A stretch of DNA of 64,000 nucleotides, from positions 26,304 through 90,303 of the forward strand of contig PDUO01000072.1 of NCBI GenBank assembly GCA_003008705.1. The letters are read 5' to 3'. The stretch comes from Pezicula radicicola (lineage: Eukaryota > Ascomycota > Leotiomycetes > Helotiales > Dermateaceae). Below the pieces are notes generated by a model. The model did not search any database and was not told the origin of the DNA. It saw only the letters and a list, made by a program, of their open reading frames with translations. The position numbers and the translations under genes are program-made. Each line of letters begins with the position of its first letter. Position 1 is the first letter of the stretch. Shown piece after piece: positions 56,305 through 64,000 of this stretch.

Positions 56305-59300
56305 CTATACCAAGCTCGGCTGAAAGGCGGAATAGCCTCGATATAACGCTTCACTTGCAAATGTAGCCTCAAATCCTCCCCACTCGACTCTTTGTACCAT
56401 CCATCGACATATACCCTTCCAATCCGTGATATCAACCCCAAACTCCCTAATCCACGCAAATGTCTTCTCCACCACCTCGTCGTGCCCTTCAATTAACATG
56501 GTCACCACCGCCCGGATCAACACCCCCGAATACTGACATCGGCCATCCTCTTACTGCCTCCACCAACCTTGCTCTTCCATCTGATCCCATCGATCACATA
56601 TGCCTTGTGGAATTCCACAAAAGAAAACATGAAAACTGATCGTACCGAATGCTCTTGATGGCTTGCTGCACTTCCGCTCGAATCTCCTGCGCTCCATCTC
56701 GTTGACACTCGTCAATGGGATGCCACGGATTGGATTCGCCATACCAATGACACAATGTGCATTGCCCACTCCAATCCTCCAAATACTCCACCAACTCCTT
56801 GACTTCCATCCCTTCTCGGCACCGTTGCTGCGTGATGCGGGAAACATCCCATACTCGCTGCTGCATCTGGCTTTGGAACTCCGCCTGTTCTGGCCGTTTC
56901 AATATGGGGGGACTGCTGGGAAATTCGATGGCTTGACTGCTGGATCCAATCCCACTATCCTCAAATCCATAACCACGGGATGCGATACAAACATCACACG
57001 CCTCTTCATCTTTCTCGCATCCATCTCGATCACGGGGTGCGTCCATGACTTGATCTAATATGATGCGTCGACACACACGTCCTTGGATGAAATCCGCAAT
57101 ATCGACCTGGCCATGACGCTCGTCACTCTGATACTTATCTCCTCCTGCACCAATTTCACGCACGATGATGGCTTCACTGGCTTGTCCATCTCGCCCTGCT
57201 CGCCCACTCTCTTGTACATAATCCTTCAACGCCCCATATTTTGCCTACGTGGATCACGGTACGGATGTCGGGCACGTCCACCCCCAATCCCAATGTGTTC
57301 GTGGCCACGATCACTCGGCTTTGTCCTAAACTGCTGTGGTCTCGTACATGTCTCCAATCATCTAACCGGCGGAATTTCCCATCTTTGGAATCAATGTGGC
57401 GGTGGTATACCTCGCACCCCAATGTCTCTCCTAAACCCTCACTCCCCACCTCGTTACTGCAATATATGATGATCTTGGCGGGCTTAGGATATTGCTCTAA
57501 CTTTTGCTGGACCAATTGCAATACGTGCTCGTAGGTGACGGGGTTAAACCCGATCTGTTCGGAACCCCATCCAAATACATGGCTGCGTTCGGGCACCTCG
57601 ACGTTCTGTACTTGATATGCAACGTTCTTATGGGTGGTACGGTCTCGAAACATCTGCAATCCTCGGGTGGGGGGGGGATATGCATCAACCCACGAAACTC
57701 CTCCTCGTCTTGCGGCGGCAATGTGGCCGTCAAATACACCATCTGTGCTCCGTACATGGCCAACTGACCCAACTGCCGCAACTGGGGTCGAAAACCGGCA
57801 CTCCTATCTAAAATAGTGTAGCACTCATCGATTACAATCCGGTCTAACTAGTGTAATTCTTGCAACCGGTTGACGAATCCGGCAAATGTCTTACTAACGG
57901 CTGACTCGGGCGTCACAAATACTATATTGGCGCTCTCGCGTATACGGTGGCTATCCCATACCACACTGGAAATCATGGCCCTCTCACACCTCGCTTACCA
58001 ATCCCCTTGCAATACGACTAATGGGACAACGACAATCATGGTCCCTCCCGAAACACTGGCGGCCGGTAACATGAACAACATACTCTTCCCACCCCCGGTA
58101 CCCATGATTACCATGATGGGACTCTGACCTTACATAATGGCATCGATGGCAACCTTTTGCTTCCCTCGAAATGTGACCCCGGGAGCGATCAATCTTTCCA
58201 ACGTGGCCTGCACATTGGCATATTTGGCCTGCCTCTACCGTAATTCTTGCATCTCGCGATTGACATACTCCTAATGGGACTTCTTTCGCTTGCTCCCGAT
58301 GTTCATGCCAAATCCCTCGGTGGCTGATCGAAACCCTAAAAACCGATGCCAATGCCATTCTTGACTGACTTGCCGGAATTTCTCTTTTTGGCTTTGGGTT
58401 TCGAATCCGGCCTCGAATAACAATCGCGTGTATATCATCCCAGCTATGCGGGTTCCACATCCTGATTGCAAATCCCACGCGCTGTCTCCTTGCACGTTAT
58501 CCTCATCAAACTCGGCACACTCGTCGGATTCGCTGTCGGTCATGTCAAATCGATATTCTTCGCGGATAAACTTGCGTGCAATGGCAATGGACACTTGTCT
58601 CCACGCACTGATATTTAAACGGACGCCCATTCGTGCATTGCTCTCCCGCTGCATGATCTTTCTCATCCTCTCGGATGTCCATGGTTTGGGGGGACGTTTC
58701 CGGTATGTGTTTTCCTCGGTGGGGGGGACGAATTCTTCTTGGGGGTCGATGGGATGCTGATGGTCGTTGGTGGCTCTCTCTTCCTTTTTGATATTGTTAT
58801 TCTCATCTCCCCATACGAATACACTTAACTCGTCCACGCCATCCACCATCACTTGTATGGTCTCGAAAAACGGTAATGCCAACCATAAATAATACACCAA
58901 CAATTCTCCTACCTCTTTGGGTAAAAATCGTTGGATTAATTTGGTCTTCTTGCTATATTCGTAACCTTTGTAATATACGGTAACAAATAACACTAACCCA
59001 CCATCAATAAACATATTGCGTACCCCTCCATTGGCTGTATTGCGATGTCGAATACTAATGATCTCGGGGGTACGGGCGGCCTGGCCTCCGGTAATATGCA
59101 TCAAAATCAATAACTGCTCTTGGAACTGCTCGATCTTCCAGTAATACTTGTCAATGGTACGTTCACGCCACTGAATCCCGCTTGCGTCAATACTCTGCAT
59201 AAACTCCCGACTTAACTCGGGCGTTTCAATGACTCTCTTGGCCAACCAATCTCGTCCGGGGAACTTGGTGTTAAACTGGTTCCGCACGTCCTTCACAAAT

Positions 59301-61044
59301 GACCACCCGATCTTCTGCTCGGTGGGGTTATCGACGGTATTCGCCCAATCGATCGGGGGCAATGGCTCTCCTTAGATATCATGTGTTCGTTTAATCGTAA
59401 CAATAATAAATCGGTGATTAAAATCCTCCGGGTCTCGGCCACTAATCCATGGACCATGTTCTGCAACTGCTGTATGCTAAACTGGATCTGCTGGTATAAT
59501 ACCGTGTCCCCTTTCCAACTGATGGTCCCTTCGGCTGGGGTATGATATCGAATGTACAATCCATACGTGCGGGTATCTAACATCCAATCCATGGGGTGGG
59601 GTTCGCCTTCTTGCTCGAATAATGTCATGAATCGACGAGCCAATGGACGGATTAATGTGCTGTGACTGGGGGCTTTCTCTCTCGCTTGTTGTGGCTTTTC
59701 CCCGCGGCTGATTCGTATATTGATATTGTCTTGTCGCAAACGATATACTTTTATATATCACCATCAACCTAGCCAACTTGATCACGGCGGACAATTTGGG
59801 GGTATAATCCTCGGCATTGGCCCATTGTCCCCCTTCCTGCAACCCTAACACGGCTAATCCACTAATGATGGCGCTTTCGTATTGGTTGTCCCCGAATGGG
59901 TGGTCCAACAATGCGATACACAATTTCACGACCTTGATTTCCATCTCCTGCTCCACGTGTTGCTGCTGCGATTCGGTGGCTTCTTCTGGTGCTTCTGTTA
60001 CTCGACTCACGGTATCAATTAACTCGTCAAATGCTTCTTGCTGACGGCTGGTTATTCTATACCCTGGCCGATCGGTTTCTGTTAAATCATCTGCACGCCA
60101 AATATAACTCAACAACTGGTTCCACACGGTGGTGTATTGCTTGAACGTGGTCTGGTCCATTTTCGAGTTGAATGGCTTGCTGGGCTTTTTGCTTGGATCC
60201 TTTCGGTGTGCTTCAAATAATGCTGCCTGGCCGATCACACTAGTAACTACCACTTTCTGTGCAATACGGATTAACCTGACGAACGCTTCGTGAATCGCTT
60301 TTAATCCTGGTTCGTTCTCGGTGACGGGTTTGATTAAATCTCTCATCTTGACCTGGTCGAATCCATCTAAATGTCTGGCCCATCCTGTTCGCCGTAACCA
60401 TGGATTGGGTTCTCTAGATTCATCGGTGGCTTTGATCTTTCGTTCTTCGATCTCGATAACCCGACTAAACCCGTGCGTTGCCTTTTCCTGGAATATCTCC
60501 CACGTCGTTTTAGGCATTGGGGCGTTGTCTTCTCTTTCCATGGCTCTCCCAACCTCAAAAAATCGGGATTTGGCCCCTTGGCTAAAAAACGCTGATATCT
60601 TACTCCTGCTCGCCACGGCACTTCTTGAACTACTTGCGGGATCTTACTTTTTCTAGGCCTCCCTCCTTTGTTTATACTCTTCCAATCGTGTTCTACCCAA
60701 CTATGCTCTTGTATTCTCTTGCTATCCTTCCCCACAAATGGACACACTCCTTCCGTTATCTCCACTGTGCACCGTAATCCTCCTTCTCTTGGTGGCCCTA
60801 ATGCGGTAATTGGCGGGCTAGTGTCGATTGGAAACGGAAACTTACACTGCTTTAATTGTTGTTGATTTCGAATTAACCCTGTGATCTGGGTTACGTTTTT
60901 GACAATTGCTTGACGTGATTCTTTGGTTAATTTATGCACACGCTGGATTCGGAAATGGGTGTCAATCTCGTTGGGTAACACTGCGTATTGACACTTTTTG
61001 CAAATGATAACTTGAAATTCGGGCAAATGTATTAACTGATCCAT
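56305..61044 (-). pseudogene. OrsD-type zinc finger / recombinase-like / RecQ helicase gene, degenerate
   Basis: Minus strand from 61,044. The N-terminus (FQVIICKKCQYAVLPNEIDT; THFRIQRVHK) is the OrsD-type finger, with a second C/H set near CPFVG..IQEHSWVEHDW. A long helical region follows. 59,362-58,271 carries a recombinase-like block (TGGQAARTPEIISIRHRN; VYYKGYEYSKKTKLIQRFLP). The RecQ part has Walker A GTGGGKS (about 58,108), VVPLV, DECY where DECH is expected (about 57,825), LTATLPP, ATNTLGLGVDVPDIRTVIHV and QESGRAGRDG. It ends in a CxxC/H region near CVCCG-like FFCGIPQGICDRW and stops at 56,305. Breaks: frameshifts near 60,590, 59,745, 59,330, 57,655, 57,230 and 56,615; stops at 58,273 and several between 58,250 and 57,840. 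It belongs to the telomere-linked helicase type. Confidence 0.8.
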
Positions 61045-61487
61045 AACTCTTAATGGACGAATCTATCTAATGGTTTTTTCTACAAATCTATCTATTCATC
61101 TATCTACTTATACTATCTTACCTATATCCTTTTTCCTGATCTCCGTCTTATTTCCACTGCTTACCTTACGTCCTGGCCTTTTCTGATCGGGACGCGTCTC
61201 GCCATGGTGTATATGCTCGCGAATCCCTGGCGAAACCCTACCTGAACATCAATATATAACCCTAATAAACCTGGTTTAACGATTAAAACAATAACAAATG
61301 GAAATATACTTATACTTATCCCGGTAATCGACTCTATAGCTCTGGTTTGGGTATCGACGGGCTTGTAGTGCTTTAATAGCGCTTAAACAACAAGATATAA
61401 AAACCTCCCGGGAGGTCTGCCGGGACCAAACATATATACGGATAGGAACTAAGTAGATTTCTACAAAGGTTCTAAACGCATTGCTTG
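61045..61487. other. Intergenic region between the helicase gene and its upstream neighbour
   Basis: It contains the perfect 12-bp palindrome CCTCCCGGGAGG (about 61,406-61,417) and an ATAACCCTAATAAACC stretch near 61,256. It is the presumed promoter region of the helicase gene. Confidence 0.5.
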
Positions 61488-63660
61488 CTAGCTTGTCTTG
61501 GAACGGTAGAGAGGCTGTTCAGAGACAGGTAAATCGCCTCCATGCTCCATTGTGTATAGATACTCATCGATAGGATCTCGCGACAGAGGAGGAGCAGTAG
61601 GAGAAAGCGCAGTAGCTACCACGGCTAGGTCAGTCTCGTCTGCTTCAGCAGGTATAGTAGCCGCTCGCCCGGCAAGAGTGGGTGGTATACGGTTGACTTG
61701 AAATTCCTCCAAGAGCTCAAGCGGATTTACCTGGGTATTTTCGTAGACTGTGTCTAGGTATTCTAGACGGAGCTGTTTTGGAGGCAGGCCCGAGCCTTGA
61801 CAACCTGCCTGAACCCAGTCAGAGATTTGTGCCCCCATGGAGACTACAGTAGGATTGATGACTCGAATAAGGGCAAAGAAGACAGGTAAGCTAGTGTGTG
61901 GGAGCCTCTCATACCACGTATTGGCGCCTGGCGGGATCAGGGCAAGAAGGCCGACGCTGAATTCATCGCGAAGGCGGTGCCATTTCTCAGCATTGGACAA
62001 GAAGTGCCGGAAGATACGGTCTGGTCCGGGCACGGAGGTGCATGCCTTGCCTCGATAGTCAGGAAAGTACACCCAAAATATATCGTTCGTAACTCGATCA
62101 CAGTTGTGGTGGTTAAAGAGGTCTTGGGGCCGAGCACGAGTCAAGGTCCCAGAGGCTTGAGGGTCGGGCGTGTAACCGGTCAAGTCTTGCAACGTCTCTA
62201 AGTATACGTCGTACAGGTAAATAAAGTCAACCCGGTGCGAGACGCTAAGCGCGGCTCGTTGAGAGACAGTACCGTGGAGCTGACGAAAGGTGCGAGCGAA
62301 CCGACAGAGGGTAAAGGAAGCCTTATCCAGATCTGCGTCCACAGCAGGGTCAGAGGACCGGTTCGACCCCGACATCGCTCGCCACGAGATGTATGCTTTG
62401 CGAAAGATCTCAAGTACGTCCCATTTTCCAAGGGCGAGGGCGTGCTCTACCATCCCTCCTCGATGTCGAGGTGAGACGGAAACTCCTGTCAACACCTCAA
62501 TCTGATGTAAGGTTGATCGTGCATCCTTCTCTGTGCGGCGGGTAGGGTTTTGACTGTCGGAACTGCTTTGGGAGCACACCAAGCCTTGCATGGACCGACT
62601 GGCCGGAACCAGGGAGCCTTCGATGCTAGGAGTAGGGGCTGGATCCAAGCTAGGGGCGTTATCGCAGTAAGACTCCTGAATGGACATGCGAGTAGTAGAC
62701 GACCCTGGCCTAGCCTCGGACGGTTGGTCACTGTCAGATGGTGCTTGGAGGGTGTGAATCTCTGACGGCAGCCGACTAGCATCCTGGTCTGGCTCGGTCT
62801 TGACATCTTTTCCCGGCCTGGCAGTCGGAGGCAGACTGGGAGAGGAAGAGTCGGGGGAGGAAGGGTTTTCGTGATCGGCAGGAGTTAGGCTGGTCTTGGT
62901 AGTGGATGGTTTCTTTGCCGGTAGTAGCGACACTACTAGAGATCTCTTTCGCTTCTTCTTCTTAGACACCCATCTGCCTATTAGATCTTCCGGTCCGTAG
63001 ATAGGGCCTACAGGCTCTTTGACCGCCTTCTCCCATGCACATGGACTCGACGTAGCTTGGGCCTTGGAAGGAGAGGTAGCTAGTAAACGGTCAGTACCGA
63101 GACAGGGAGAGGCAGTAGAGGCTAGATGTCTTACGGAGGGTGTGCTGAGCTGACCGGCTACTGGCAGACTCAGAATCGCTGCTCGCCGAATAAATCATAC
63201 GCGAAACCACTGCCCGAGACGCTTTTTTTCTTTGTCGTTGCTGGGGTGCAGAGGTAGATTCAACTTGATATACTATACCTGTAGAGACAGAGCGAACCTC
63301 CGTAGTCTGCGTGGCTTTGTCTTGAGGTTGGTAGGGAGGGAACGTGGTCTAGGTACCTGCATCTCGAGACTGGTAAGTGCGGACCGTCTTAGGACGAGTA
63401 GGGCTGAAGGGAAGCTTTCGGCGCCCCCTTCTAGTACAGTAGCTTTCAGGCACCCGAGGCGAAGACTGTAGTTTTTATTGATGATCAGCTTCGATTAAAC
63501 GGCGAAGATTAGCAAAGCTGGTGTAGATATATAGTCCGGGTGTATCTGTAGTACTAGGAAACTCAATATAGGTCTTGGACTTTTGACTTAACAGTGTTCG
63601 TAGCGCTTCCTGAACATCTGAAGGGAGGATACCTACTTCGATACTAGTAATATGCGACAT
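61488..63660 (-). pseudogene. Unknown gene upstream of the helicase, interrupted by stops
   Basis: The 493-codon ORF at 62,969-61,488 (Lys/Arg-rich start, disordered Ser/Pro region, then a globular C-terminal half from about RSTLHQIEVLTGVSV) stays open upstream through EPVGPIYGPEDLIGRWV. Before that, another frame from ATG at 63,660 (MSHITSIEVGILPSDVQEAL) runs through TAA at 63,475 and TAG near 63,352 into RQRKKASRAVVSRMIYSASS and ends near 63,085. Both stops could be former Gln codons. A frame change near 63,090 joins the parts. Total length would be about 720 residues. No family was recognised. It shares strand and decay pattern with the helicase. Confidence 0.5.
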
Positions 63661-64000
63661 GTTGCAAATGGCAACAAGAGAGGTAACCTGTGCATAAACG
63701 AAGGAAGAGAAGGGAAGACCTAAGCTAGGCAACCTTGAATATATATCAAACACTTAACCCTTGAGACCCTAAGCTGGCCTTGCTTTTTTCTCTTAACTTT
63801 TATCGCGTTAGGAGCAAAATGATCGAGTCGCTGACGTTTGTACTACAACCCTGAGATTAAAAAGACGCTACAGCAGTCTAAACATCCCGCCAAGACCCAA
63901 CTATTATATATTTAATGCTATTAAGCTGATTGTATTAGTATTCGACTCGATTATATTTGTTACTCTTGGCTAAAATATAGGCATGCCAAGATAAAACTAT
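63661..64000. other. 5' flank of the unknown gene, window end
   Basis: No gene is supported. Base composition becomes more AT-rich after about 63,900. Confidence 0.5.

Noticed and set aside
59817..61000. Plus-strand ORFs over the helicase region
   Set aside because: OrsD and RecQ motifs are all on the minus strand.
56163..63660. Starship captain (DUF3435 tyrosine recombinase) gene
   Set aside because: The recombinase-like block sits inside an OrsD/RecQ protein and lacks the sequence signatures I associate with DUF3435; only distant YR-like motif order is seen.
1..64000. tRNA and rRNA genes
   Set aside because: No cloverleaf with A/B boxes and no rRNA-like sequence was recognised by eye; a tRNAscan or Infernal run would be decisive.

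Overview
The window comes from a filamentous ascomycete (Pezizomycotina). The evidence is: short introns with GT..AG ends and CTAAC-like branch sites; a long AT-rich block whose transposons are full of TAG/TAA codons at expected glutamine positions, as left by repeat-induced point mutation (RIP); and fungal families such as PDDEXK_12-like, HET, NACHT-WD40, DUF6594-like, BTB, a SUMO-type protease and an OrsD/RecQ helicase. Family assignments are from recognisable motifs read by eye. No database search was run.

1-18,050 is an AT-rich block of nested, RIP-mutated retrotransposons without intact genes. A Ty1/copia element (plus strand, about 62-16,783) has two LTRs. Its left LTR is interrupted by a 12.0-kb insertion (764-12,780) flanked by a 10-bp target duplication. 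The insertion carries minus-strand LINE (endonuclease, RT, RNase H) and Ty3/gypsy (RT, RNase H) remnants.

18,050-34,423 is the gene-bearing island. It holds a PD-(D/E)XK-like gene with one premature stop, a 622-aa membrane protein, a low-complexity protein, two similarly built five-exon genes that may be diverged paralogues (26.4-28.2 and 29.1-30.9 kb), and a four-exon, 952-aa Ulp1/SENP-like protease gene on the minus strand. For five genes I rebuilt the exons; every junction is in phase and gives one continuous reading frame.

35-56 kb is a graveyard of accessory genes: a truncated NLR N-terminal region, an alpha/beta-hydrolase, a BCS1-like AAA ATPase, an inverted DUF6594-like gene, a HET domain fused to a P-loop, retropepsin-like units, MULE, gag and pogo fragments, a NACHT-WD40 receptor with an assembly gap, and BTB, transcription-factor and unknown remnants. 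Many in-frame stops here can be explained by single C:G to T:A transitions, so mild RIP-like decay extends beyond the AT-rich block.

56.3-63.7 kb (minus strand) holds a degenerate OrsD-type zinc finger / RecQ helicase gene of the telomere-linked-helicase kind and a decayed upstream gene. Between the zinc finger and the helicase lies a region whose ordered motifs resemble a tyrosine recombinase. That is the most unusual signal in the window.
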